Below are positions 34,089-45,500 of a stretch of 64,000 nucleotides of DNA, in pieces. The stretch covers positions 6,203,501 to 6,267,500 of the forward strand of contig NC_089736.1 of the NCBI RefSeq assembly GCF_035083965.1, given 5' to 3'. A program made the translations under genes and the position numbers. The stretch's first letter is position 1; each line of letters starts with the position of its first letter. The notes under the pieces are model-generated. The model did not search any database. It was not told the origin of the DNA and saw only the letters and a list, made by a program, of their open reading frames with translations. This DNA comes from Branchiostoma lanceolatum (taxonomy: Eukaryota; Chordata; Leptocardii; Amphioxiformes; Branchiostomatidae).

Positions 34089-36049
34089 CTAGCAAAGCAC
34101 CAAATAAAAACTGAAAAAGACCAACGTAGATTGGGCGATAGCTAAAGTGGATACAACGCGAGCATATTGGGATACTGCGGTATAAATGGCACCGTCCAAC
34201 ATGCCCTCTACCCGGGCCCACGTCCCGTTGTTGGGCAGGGGGGTGATGTCCAGTAAACGGCACATCAACTGGTATTCGTCGACAATGTCTATCGGGTCCG
34301 CTTCGTATCCTTTTCGGAAATCTGAAGGTCAAACAGACGAAGAAGTTTAGTTAAATAGCGTTTTCTGAATTGTGTTTTTGAATAATCATGTGCTGTGAAT
34401 CATGGCAGTAAAAAGCAGACATTTCGACGACAGTATCTGAGTTTTAAGAAAATAAGTGCAAAACAAGTGTAACCGAGACGGGGGGGGGGCGACATAGTTT
34501 ATCCGGCACTTACGACCCACTGCTGCAGTCACGTGTCTCTGGCACACGTGCCGGAAGTAGCAGTATACGATTCCTTACAGTGAACAAGGTTGTTGGCGTT
34601 CTGCCGAAAATATTTGGGGTAAGACCCAGTTCTTCCAGTGTTAGTTTTGTAAACTTTTGTCTTCTTCTCATAGATAGAGTTGGTGGCGATTAGTAGCCGA
34701 GCTACCACCAGGCTACCGTTCTATCTAACCCTCTTTTTATTTGCGTTTAGACAGAGAGAAGGCCAAGGACAATGTTCACTTGGCACTGCACTCAAGTTAA
34801 TAACTTATTTCAACATAATTTGCCACATACAAGCTTGATACTGTAAAGTAAAGATTGTCCCATAGTTTATGCCATAGGTCTTTTTGAGGCCGTAGGTACG
34901 GTGGTTTCGTGTTGTCCATGCAGGCTGTGTCTTTCATCTAATACTCAACCTGTCCCTAACATACTACTTTCACATTTAGGTTGATATTCTGAGCGATCGA
35001 ACCTGGCCCGAACGCCATAAAGACGCCCTTCATGTCCGTCCGGGAGCTGCTGAAGCCGTGACTTCCCCGCGGAAAGTGACTGGCGTTATCCCAGGTCCAG
35101 GGGATGGCAGAGTCCTACGGAGGAGAATTGTTTATTATTTATTTACGAGATGTTTATCAAGTAAACATTGAAATAAACATGACATGTTTGCTACTGGGTA
35201 ACGTTTGTTGTTCATTTCATCATCAACCTATATGCATGCAATTTCTTCGAGGATGACACCATATATAATGGAATTGCCTTGCGTAAGACAAATGTAAGAA
35301 AAAAATCCAGAAAATGCAGCATATTTGATACTCGTACATTTGACGTCTTGTGTCATGATCAAGAAACTCTTTAGTGTTCTGAGCCCTTCTCATCCTCGTT
35401 CACCAGGACCCTTCCGCTCCACGTTACATCCCTTTCTGCGAGCGATGTAACGTGGAGCGGAAGGGTCCTGGTGAACGAGGATGAGCCCCTCTATGTGCTT
35501 CATCAAAGCAGGCCGAAGGCAAAGTTTCAGCTGTATTTTATCACATTACATCGCATCACATCACATCCAATACGACGATGACAGGTAAAGACTATACCAA
35601 CAGTTGACGCCGACACAGACGTGACGTCAACAACCGGAAACGGGAACAAGATGGCGCATGCATGACGTCAAACTCCAACATGACAGCGCCCAAACAATAC
35701 ATTTTTGACATTCGTCAAACCTATGTAAGAACGAACCTCGAATACAAGCCAGGGATACTGAGCCAGCAGCAGCAGCGGTGCGACGTATTTTCCCCGCTTG
35801 TAGTGCCAGTCTTCCGGGATGTCCTCTTTCTTCAAAACAACAGAGTGGGGGACGTTTCGGAGATCGGAGTAAACCTGGATTGAGGAAAATCAAGCAAAAC
35901 AGTTTTTGGTTCAGGGCTCAGACACACTTTCAGTATGAAGAATGGTCACATGAATGGAAATGTACTGGAAAGTATATCGGACCAAGCTAAATAAGACGAA
36001 AAAAGGACAACATTCATCGAAAAAGAAAGGGCTGAGCCAAATAAAGCCC

Positions 36050-36106
<57 letters not shown>

Positions 36107-36109
36107 ACG

Positions 36110-36156
<47 letters not shown>

Positions 36157-36194
36157 CGCACGCACACACACACACTCACACACACACTCACATA

Positions 36195-36229
<35 letters not shown>

Positions 36230-39200
36230 TATTTATGAGATCCCTGTTTCCGATAAGAGGTATATCATTTATTAAGTTTTTGATTTCTACCAAATTGCAA
36301 TAATTGTATTTCTAGATCCGAAAAAGTGCACCACCGTGCCTTTTCTAGCAATCCGTCCTTTGGCCAGATGTGGACAATCATGTCGGAGTACAGCGTCGGT
36401 CTCTTCAGATCGTCGACGTCTACGTAGTCTTTTAAACTGATGTAGCCGCTTGTGACGCTGTAGTCGGGTAGGGGAGCCATGCCATGATCTGATAGTATCA
36501 TCACGTTCACTGATTGGTCAAGTCCCGTATCCTGGAAAATAACATACTCAAGGTTCAAGCAACAAGCAGTTTCATAGTTTGAACTGCGCATGCGTAGCGA
36601 TGTGCGTTGTTGGTAATGTGTCAACGGTGAAGGCACCTATCTTGTAATAATGTAAATAGTTCTTGTCTAGACTTTGCATGTACATGTCCGGACGTGTTTG
36701 CTTGTGTCTCAGGGGCCTTCAACTTTGACATATTACCCACAATACATCTCCCTGCATGTGCGCAGTTTAATCCTTGAACCGGCTTATCATTATATGACAG
36801 CAATCACCCCTTTAGCTGCATTCCACAGTTACGATAAGATGTTGCATTCGCAAGCGTTCCTATTTCTGTATGTCTGTTTCGCACTAGACAATGGATCATC
36901 ACGTTCAGCACCAAGGTCAGGGTTGTGGAAAAATCGAAGCCGAACGGTGCAGTGTGAAAATGAAAGCCGACAAATATGTACAAACTACAACTTGTGGGTC
37001 CACATAGTTGGACAACCAATGCTCTCTTACGAAGTCTTTATTGTTTGCTTCCATAGTTTGAATTGGTTGCGTCTGCCCGTGTCAACATGGCGTGATAGTG
37101 TTTTGATATTAACGAGTTATTTGAGGTTTTATTTTCTAAGAGAAAGCTGTACAAAGGAAGATCTCACCGTCAGCTTCTGTCGCAAGTACCCCAGCGTGAT
37201 GTCCACCTCTTGTACTTTATCCCGCACAAGCTCTGAATCTGGTCCATACCTACACCTCAAACAATACACAACTTAGCCACGAACACGATGCAACGCACCA
37301 TATATGTGCCAGCAAATACGCCCTCTTTCGAATCTCACTGGCACGACAGCTCACTTAGTGAATCGAAATTCCTGAATTATCTATGGATTATAAATGTACG
37401 TACTCAGCTTTATAAACATTGATACACTCAATTCATCTTCTAGCGTGCCTGAATGCAAAAGAATCATTGCAAAATACATCAACATTTTTTTAAAAGCGTT
37501 TCGAACTGGTGTAGTAATTCAAATGCTAATGTTAGTTCAAAATGCATCATTGTTAGCAAGGCCAAGAGCAGTTCTCAAGAGCTGACCTGTGACCCCAAAT
37601 ATCGACCTTCTGGTAATACAGGCCCGCCATGTCGATGACGTCATCACTAAAGAGTTGTACAATCTCGTCGATGCTGTTCACCATGTTCTCGAAAGAGGGC
37701 AGGTCTGTCAGTTTGATGCACTTGTTTGGGACGGTGTTGCGTATGGTCACCTGGCAACCTAAGGGTAGGAACAGATCAGAAATCATCGAAGAAATCATTG
37801 ATGACAGGAAATGAGATAATCTTTTCTGGAACCTTTGACCTAACTTCCTGTCAATGTCCCCGACGCGCCTAAACCAATACGTGGGAAGACCATTTTGGTC
37901 TCCCGAATTTGACCTACACTTCCTGTCAGTCCGCGGTCACATTATTTCCTGTCACTCTACTGTATTCAAATAACTACGGACACACAAGCAGAGAAACAGA
38001 CACACCGAAAACAAAACCTCCCTAACGGAGGTAACAAATTAATAACTGAGTTGACTAACCTGGCCAGTAGTACATGTTTGCCTTCTTCCCCGCCTTAGTA
38101 GCCGTTATCCACAGCGGCTCGGCGTTCTCCCACCAGAAGGGCTCAAACGACTCCTGATTGAAGCCGACCAGAAAAGACACGTTCCTCTCGGCGTCGTACA
38201 TGTAGTTACCGGTCATGCCGTGACTTTCTGTGTAAAGACCTGGGGACGAATGCGTTACATCTAACAGTAAAAAGTCATACGCCATTACAACTGGATAACA
38301 TTTTGAAACACTCAGACGTTTCAGACAGCATCCGCTATCTTTCGTCAGTGGCTGAAGACAAAGACTAGAAAGCCATACTAATACTTAATACGAGTACAAC
38401 GATAAACACCAAGAATGCGGTCCCCAACGAGGGGGATATAAACTCAGTCACGTTGCACGTTGGGGACCCCATTCTACACATTGCAGCAGCGACACCTAGC
38501 TGCAGTGCGAAGTCGAACCGCCCCGAAAGTTGAAACGTCGGCTCAGTGTATTGATTCAAAGGTTGTGTGCAAAGAACTTTGTTATCCTGTTCCTCTGACA
38601 GTGTATTGACAGCGCGTCTGGCCCGAGTAAATATCCCTACGTGCTCCAAATACCAGGACAATACATTGTACACAAAACAGATGTTAGAACACTGTCACTG
38701 TGTGGTCAATAATCAACTAAACAGTCTCAAATAACATGATACGCTCTGTGAAGGTTTCATGAGATCCAGCCATTACGTTCCGTATTAAACGATGTGATTA
38801 TGAATTGTGGTACGTTATGTATGAAGATACCTGTCATGATTGAATAGTAGTTGGGATAGGACTTGGCAGGGAACGCTGGTGTGACATACTGTGCCTTTAC
38901 GCCCTCTCTCTCAATAGCTTGGAATTGCAGAAGGTGTAGATCTCTGTGCGAAGAAAATGTAACACAGCATGACACATCATCACTGTTTCGAGTGATCTTC
39001 TTCTTTATTGAAATTGACAGTGACTGTAAGCTATTGTTAATCAAAAAGACAATGACCACACAAAATTGTAAGACTTAAAAAAGGAGTTGCATATTCTCCA
39101 ATCAGATGTAAGGATCAGGCTAATTTTCAATGCTTGAAACTTGTTTTTGCAACATTTCGTACTCTTTTCTAGTACATTGTATTGTACTTTCAACGCCTCG

Positions 39201-39505
39201 CTTTATCATACGTCGACAAGAACTAGAAGAGAGTATTAAATGTTGCAACAACAGGCGTAAAACAGTGAATGGCCCGGTCCTTACATCTGCTTGGAGATTA
39301 GGAGTCTGTGCTCGCTTGCGTGATTGTCAATCAAACGTATTTTTATACTTTACGTGCAACAATCTCCATGTAGATTTGTACCATACCTAGTTGGGTAGTC
39401 CTCACGCAAACCGTCCACTAACATCACCAAGAGTTTGTTTACGGCGAGACTGGGGCAGACGTGTAGCAAAACACAAGTCAGCAGCAAAACTGTTTGAACC
39501 GCCAT
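34089..39505 (-). CDS. ENPP6: Ectonucleotide pyrophosphatase/phosphodiesterase family member 6 (choline phosphodiesterase)
   Basis: There are nine coding exons on the minus strand: 39505-39387, 38943-38831, 38239-38060, 37758-37587, 37249-37168, 36531-36340, 35874-35737, 35114-35003 and 34321-34089. They total 1341 nt and 446 aa (human ENPP6 is 440). It has a signal peptide, then the phosphodiesterase core with zinc and catalytic residues D31 (VDGLREDY), nucleophile S68 ([10 protein letters not shown]), N89 (GNYMYD), D190/H194 (KVDIWGH), D237/H238 (LSDHGM) and H351 (RGSHGF). It ends in [10 protein letters not shown] and a hydrophobic GPI-type tail. Serine as nucleophile plus ITPLPNNG point to ENPP6, which cleaves glycerophosphocholine and lysophosphatidylcholine at the cell surface. 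Intron 6 starts with GC, not GT (36339-36338). The start codon lies in AAGATGGCGG, a YY1-like context. Confidence 0.94.
35389..35485. mobile_element. Perfect 42-bp inverted repeat (hairpin element) in ENPP6 intron 7
   Basis: Arms 35389-35430 and 35444-35485 are exact complements (42 of 42) around a 13-base loop. If the ends are taken as CATCC...GGATG (35391-35483), the flanks AGCCCTTCT and AGCCCCTCT resemble a 9-bp target duplication with one mismatch. Perfect arms mean a recent insertion or strong conversion. Confidence 0.75.
36053..36228. repeat. (CA)n microsatellite in ENPP6 intron 6
   Basis: About 176 bases of imperfect CA repeat, giving (TG)n in the ENPP6 transcript, lie about 110 bases past the GC donor of intron 6. 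Long open frames through it are artefacts of the repeat. Confidence 0.95.
36568..36790. mobile_element. MITE of the GCGCATGCGC family (copy 3), in ENPP6 intron 5
   Basis: TTTGAACTGCGCATGCG at the left and GTGCGCAGTTTAATCCTTGAACCGGCTTAT at the right are inverted. The interior GTGTCTCAGGGGCCTTCAACTTTGA is shared with copy 1. Confidence 0.65.
38285..38360 (-). repeat. Dispersed repeat (same family as 43140-43205)
   Basis: On the minus strand it reads like 43130-43190 (GTCACTGACGAAAAGTAGTGGATGCTACTTGAAACGTCTGA-type), with good similarity by eye. It lies in ENPP6 intron 2. Confidence 0.5.
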
Positions 39506-39641
39506 CTTGCTTTCCCTCTGGTTGGCTGACTGCTGTATCTGGGACAATGGCCAATTTTTAGCCAACCATGGCTGTCTATTACATCTCGAAGCAGATGTTT
39601 GGAGTGGAGGATCGTAACGCATTTTTGCCATGGCGACGGTA

Positions 39642-39925
39642 CCCTGGGCGCCAGACCAGTACCGGGTCGCTAGCGATTTCCTACGGTGGCCAGAGAACAG
39701 TCTGCCCGCCCGGTCTTAATCAGCGCTCCGGGGAGTTGAGCCCGTGGGAGTGAACCGCGCCGCTTTTACTAGATAGGGCCGGTCAACTCCCCGGCTAGAA
39801 CTCCCCCGGTGCGCTAATTAGGGTTCGGTGGGCTGGGGTCTCTGTGCCGCCGGGAGGAACTGACTGCAAGGTACCGGCTAAAGAGAAGCGGCTAAAAGGC
39901 CCGATGAACAGTCTGGAACCCAGGG
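39642..39925. mobile_element. GC-rich element with CCCTGGG...CCAGAC ends
   Basis: The left end CCCTGGGCGCCAGAC and right end (complement) CCCTGGGTTCCAGAC are inverted. ATGGCGACGGTA occurs just before the left end and again 8 bases past the right end, hinting at a duplicated target. The interior is distinctly more GC-rich than its surroundings and has no open frame of note. A related CCTGGATGCCAGA...TCTGGCACTCAGG pair is at 48553-48629. Confidence 0.5.
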
Positions 39926-40480
39926 CATGCATATGGCGACGGTAGTATGTGTTTTTTACAGCTCATAGCTCAAATGCAAATAAGGACCTCATTTGCATAG
40001 ATTATGTAAGTTGATACATTCTCTGTCCAACTGGCGAAAGTGTCGAAATCTTTTCTCAGCAAAATAGGTTATTGTTCGATTTCCTCATGAATTATGTAAA
40101 TAATGCATGATTAATGTCTAATAATACAAACATTTACTTAACTTCCAAATGCTGCAAGAATGAAATCCCCATTACTAACCACTATGGAATCATAGTATTT
40201 TGTCATTGATTATTCAAATGAGGTTTTCATTTGCATAATTGATATCTGACTATGTTTATCTCTTTCTCAGTTACATATCTCAGGTGTGTGAGAGTCCTAT
40301 GATGGGATGCAGCAGATTTATTGATTATACAAATTAGCTGCTGATTTGAATAATTAGCGTATGATTATGTAAATCATCACTTAAACTGTATACAAACCAA
40401 AACTCGACATGTCTGTCAACCACTTCTTGAGTTATTCTCTTTACAAGTTTGAAACAAAAACGGCTCATGTAGCTCAAAAA
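39926..40480. repeat. AT-rich repeat with inverted ATGCAAAT blocks
   Basis: ATGCAAATAAGG..CCTCATTTGCAT near 39974-40000 and CAAATGAGG..TTTGCATAAT near 40215-40242 echo the 127-bp satellite unit at 19085-19980. The blocks are dispersed rather than tandem. Confidence 0.45.
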
Positions 40481-40522
40481 AATTCGCCAGAACTGACAAG
40501 ACTGATAATAGTATTGATTTTC

Positions 40523-40618
40523 TATAAGCTACAGGCAGAAGAGTTGAAGGATAACAACACCCCCTCATTTCGATGGTTCAGTCCGCTCAGCTGACAGACA
40601 TGATCGTCTGATTGTATA
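40523..40618 (+). repeat. Nearly identical 96-bp block upstream of laccase 1
   Basis: It matches 47973-48068 upstream of laccase 2 with a single mismatch, while flanking sequence matches only at about seven in ten positions by eye. It is part of the laccase tandem duplication. Confidence 0.7.
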
Positions 40619-40631
40619 AGGTCAATACAAA

Positions 40632-41480
40632 CAGGCTCAAGCGTTTCAAAAGACTTTCGTCAGATTTTACCTCTAACCCTGTGAAAAATTGTCACATATG
40701 GCCAAAAATGTCAAGAAAACAACTCTAGGATTAGAACCACCACAGCCTAGCCTGAATTCAATCAAGCCTCTTGTGACCGCTCGCGGCCCTGTAACCACCT
40801 CGCAACCCAAGGGGAGAGAAACCCCCGGACAGCTGGAGTTTGCGTTATACAGACTACACCACAGCCCTGCTGCGTGGGTTCTCCTCAGTCGAGATTCCTA
40901 CCGCGCATGACCTAATGACGTATCCGTCAATCAAAAACCGGGCCTTCTCTGGTCAAGGTCAATTCTATAGGATACCTGACTTGCTGTGTGAACTTGGCTG
41001 ACTTCCTGACTCGGCTGTTAGTCCTGTTTTTTCTCAGCTAGCTGTAGCTTCTAGGGTCGAGTAAGACAGCGGAGCTCGTAGGTAGGTAACGTGGACGCAA
41101 ACTAGCTTGTACAAGGTATGTTACTTTGTACAACCGTCAAGGTAACAAGCGTTTCAAAAGAGTTCGGTTAGATTTTACCCCTAGCCTTATGACAAAATGT
41201 CACATCTGGTCCAAAATGCCAAGATAACAAATCTAGGATTGGCCACGACTGCGCATGCGGCTTAGGGTTTTCCTCTCGAGATTCCTACCGCGCATGCCCT
41301 AATGCTAAATAAACATCGGGTCTTTGTCGGAGATTTCAGATCAACAATCCGTTCAGGATAACTGATGTAATGTATGAAATTGGCCGGCTTTCTAAAACGG
41401 CTGATAGTCCTGTTTCTTAAAGTTCACTATCTGTAGCTTCTACAGTCGAGTACTGAAGACAAAGGAGGCAAGTAACGTCT
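40632..41480 (+). repeat. Internally doubled upstream region of laccase 1
   Basis: The block starting AAGCGTTTCAAAAGACTTTCG (40650) is repeated from AAGCGTTTCAAAAGAGTTCGG (41149). Shared phrases include GATTCCTACCGCGCATG, GGCTGTTAGTCCTGTTT and CTGTAGCTTCTA. The second unit is shorter. Laccase 2 has only one such unit (48100-48450). Confidence 0.7.
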
Positions 41481-41993
41481 TTTTTTGGGGATCTGGAAGC
41501 AACTAGCTACAGTATTTACACCCGGTAGGTTCTCCACCACCCTGCAAATATTTTCTGTTGTTGATAAATATCCGGGATCAATTTTCGTGGCTGGACTAAG
41601 GGACGGACCAAGTTCTTGTAATGCTAAACGGAGAGGGATGAAGGGGTGAAGAAAGAAAATTAGGCTTTTCATTCGGGGCTTAATTGTTTTGGAACTAACA
41701 AAAACACATCGAATCCCTTTCTGGGCATCATCACAATTGACAACAAATTATGTTTGTTACTTTACTCGATGGCGTATAATTAGTACTAAAAGTGGGCGTT
41801 GTGTTTCGTGCCAAAACTTATTTGCAGCCAGGGTTCATTGAATGTTCAGTGGATATAACCTGATGCGACCACAGACTGTAAAGATGGATTTAGCCCCCAA
41901 CCGTTACGATATAAACATGGGGTTTCTGTGACCTAATTAGCTACAAACATTCCTTATATCCTCTCCCACGGTGATTCAACTGGCGCCAATGTG

Positions 41994-42211
41994 GGAAACA
42001 CCTACTCTCCAAGCAGAGCATGGGTTTCGGCTGTTTTTTGACGTGTTTTTAAGCGTTTTTGTCGGGCTTTCTACTTTGTCATCTTTTTTTTGTCTAGCCT
42101 TGGGTTGGCTAGACAAAAAAAGATGACAAAGTAGAAAGCCCAACAAAAACGCTTAAAAACACGTCAAAAACCAGCCGAAACCCATGCTCTGCTTGGAGAG
42201 TAGGAAACACC
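41994..42211. mobile_element. 200-bp fold-back element with 9-bp target duplication (Mutator-like)
   Basis: The element 42003-42202 is an almost perfect palindrome: arms of about 97 bases differ by two substitutions and one T/A-run indel, with a 7-base loop at 42100-42106. It is flanked by GGAAACACC at 41994-42002 and 42203-42211. Long terminal inverted repeats with 9-bp duplications are typical of Mutator-like elements, so I infer that class. It sits about 380 bases upstream of the laccase 1 start codon. The corresponding place before laccase 2 (about 49110-49135) lacks it. Confidence 0.8.
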
Positions 42212-42585
42212 ACCTTCGAAAGTTACACAGCTCAGCTGTCTATCAAGTTACCTCTTATATCAAAGGGAAGGTGATCAACATTTATATTCAACTATCATCC
42301 TTTACCCAATCGTTTTCTTTTCGGTAAAAAATTAGTTCCTCCCAGAACGTTCAGCAATGGAATGGAACTGACTTGCGATCATATCATATACGTGCAGAGT
42401 TTGATTCGTCAAGCTTATGCCCGAAGCTCCTTCATACACGGGCCGCTGGCTTTACGTCACCATCCGAAATGACGAATGCCACCATTTACAACATATCCGA
42501 GATGGAGTCGACAATTATATATTTTTTAAAGAAATTGGTGTAGACGCACTTGTTAATCACTTCCATCTTTATGTCATGATCAGAG

Positions 42586-45500
42586 ATGAATTTGCTTCGT
42601 ACATTGATCCTTACATGGATCTGCGTTTCCATGGCAACCGCGGAGATGTGCACTGATGACGTATGCGAGTTCACCCTGGTGGTTCGGAGGGCGAGGACCA
42701 TGACACACACCGGAAGTGACGGCATGGTCCACGGGGTGAGTTCTAGCCTACACAGCAGGGTCAGTGTAAGACAGTTCACAATTTGAACTGCGCATGCGCA
42801 GTGTGATGCATTCTTAGTAATATGTCGAATTCGAAGGCCCTTGAGACATGAGGCACGGTGTAGATAAAACAGGTTTTGAAGTTAGAGGCCTTTATCTTTG
42901 ACTTCGCGCATGCGCGGTTCAAACCGTGAACAGGCCTTTCTCTGCTTTTGTGCTGATTTTGCGGGTTTGTCCCACTGGTGCAGTGATAAAGCAGTCATCA
43001 TAGTAGCTTGTAGGCTTGAAGCGTTTAAAGAAGATTTCGACGAATAGGAATGTCTCACATTGAGCAAACTCTAACCAGCTTGGTTAAAACCTGCTGTTCG
43101 ACAAATCTTGTTCACAGTCACTGACGAAAAGTAGTGGATGCTACTTGAAACGTCTGACCGTTTCCAAAATCATATCCAGCTGCTTGAGTAACCGTTATTT
43201 GGCGTTGGTCTAACCAGCTTGTTTCTTTGGACCTCATCTTCTTTTAGTAGCAACCAATAGTCTTGTATTCACCAACACTCCAGGTCGAAATTCTGAAAAA
43301 TGGAAGCCTACAGAACAAGTACGTCGTTTTCTCTGGAGACATAGACGGTCCTATAGTTCCAGTGGAAGAGACCATCACAGCTGATGGAGTGCAGCGAAAC
43401 GTAATCCTCTTGAACGACCAGTTCCCCGGTCCCACACTGGAGGTCATGGAGGGAGCGCAGGTAAATGAAAACTAATGTGTTTATGCTTAGCCTGATGAAT
43501 GTATTTTTTGAGCATTGAGCTATTTTTTTCACGATCACTACAACTTTTGATATGTATCCAATCCTAACTGTATGAATTTTACTCCTGATTAGGTGGTCGT
43601 GACCGTCGTCAACAACCTGATGAGAGAAGCCACGTCACTCCACTTCCACGGCATGTACATGCGCGGTGTGCCATATATGGACGGGGTGCCTTACGTCACA
43701 CAGTGTCCCATCCTACCCATGCATAGTTTTACATACAGGTTCAAGGTCAGTCTCGATGCTATGTTTATCTTAGAATTAGAAACCTATCATTGGAATTGCC
43801 AACGTCGCATTGATCATGAGTTGATCATACGTTTGATGCAGAAGTGTCTAAGTGAATTTTTTCTGATTCTTCATCAAAATAGGCGGAGCCGGCTGGGACA
43901 AACTGGTACCACAGTCACCTTGGCTCACAGAAAGAAGAGGGTCTGTATGGGGCGTTCATCGTGCACAAGAACAGGTAGGTACCATTACAGCCTTCTGTAT
44001 GATAAACCAAGACGGTAGTAAGAAATAGACTGGGGCTCTGAAGTTCCTCCTTAGCCTGAAACTGTGAATCTTCATGTTGACGTTCTGTGTTCTACAGCAT
44101 GGCGTCAACTCCGTCACTACCGATGTTCCTGCAAGACTGGTGGCACGAAGACTTCAATACTATTGACGTTGACAGCGCGTTCATGCCTAACAAGGGTCCT
44201 GGGCGCTACTTTGTAAGTTTGACGTTGACAAAACACGGTAGACGACATTAACTGAGATGAAAATGATGCAGGTAACTTTTCAAATGAGGGGCTAGACGAT
44301 TTTCGTAAGAAGGGACGTAAAGATTGGAAGTTTTCGGTAATTATCCTGTTTTCATGCCCTTTGGATTTGGAAGTGCAATGACCACACATCCCACTAGGTT
44401 CCGCTTTGATGATTATTGTACGGATATTCACGGAGCCAACTGTGCATGCACAGGACTAAGATGAAGGTCCCTGACTTGCACACAGTTCTTGTCTCGACCA
44501 TGATGGGATACATGTCAGGTTGTATATGGCCTCCAACGGTCGCTTCGCATGCCAGTGTCCAGACGCATTTTGTTTATATCACAGGGGCCTTCACCTTTGA
44601 CCTATGCATGTGCAGTTGGATCCGTGAAGACGCTTATTGAGTCGTTCGTTCTTATCCAATCTTAGGATGCCTGGCAAGATCGTGGCTTCAGCTTTGACGG
44701 CAACGAATTATCGTCTGTAAGCTTCAAGTCGGCACTTATCAACGGCCGTGGCCGCTATAACAACAACTCCGCGCCGCTAACAACATTTGAGGTACCACCG
44801 GGAGAAACCTTACGGTTCCGCCTCATCCACGCAGGCGCAGAGTACACCTTCCGCGTGTCCATCGACGCGCACAGCATGACGGTCGTGGCAAATGACGGAC
44901 ATGACGTCGAGCCGGTCCAGGTTCAGTCCATCCTCGTCTTTCCGGGAGAGTCCTACGACTTTGAAGTGGTCGGCGATCAGCCAAGTGGTAACTACTGGAT
45001 CCGTGCCCAGACGCTGTGGGCGGGAAAAGGGCCCGATGTCGAGCCAGAGGACCGACTGCAAGAGGTGAAAGCCATCCTGGCATATGACAACGCCCCTGCC
45101 GATGAAGACCCGATGACGACCATGCAAACCTGCACTGAAAACAGCCCGTGCCGAGTTCTGAACTGCCCTTTCCCGGCGTTCCCCCAAGGCAGCAATACTG
45201 AATGTGTCTACATCTCCGACCTGAGCAGCGTCGAAGAGTATTCAATGCCGGACGAGTCAGAAACTGAGGAGTACTTCTTCAACTTCGGATATCAAATCGG
45301 CTCCTCGATAAACGGCCGAAAGTTTGCCACCCCGAAAAGGCCGTTAGTTTTCAAAACACCCTATGACATTACCCCCTGCGAAGCCACCTGTGAGACGGAC
45401 GGATGTATGTGTACCTACATGGAGGAGATTCCACTCGGGAAGACCATCAGGTTTGTGTTGATGAACCTCGGCATAGGAAGCGGGGGGCACCACGTCATTC

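Noticed and set aside
35946-36293. Open frames of 94-115 codons on both strands
   Set aside because: They run through the CA/TG microsatellite and consist of two-residue repeats.
44810-45245. Long minus-strand frames of 125-140 codons
   Set aside because: They are antisense shadows of the large laccase exon 6, with no matching exon structure or family.
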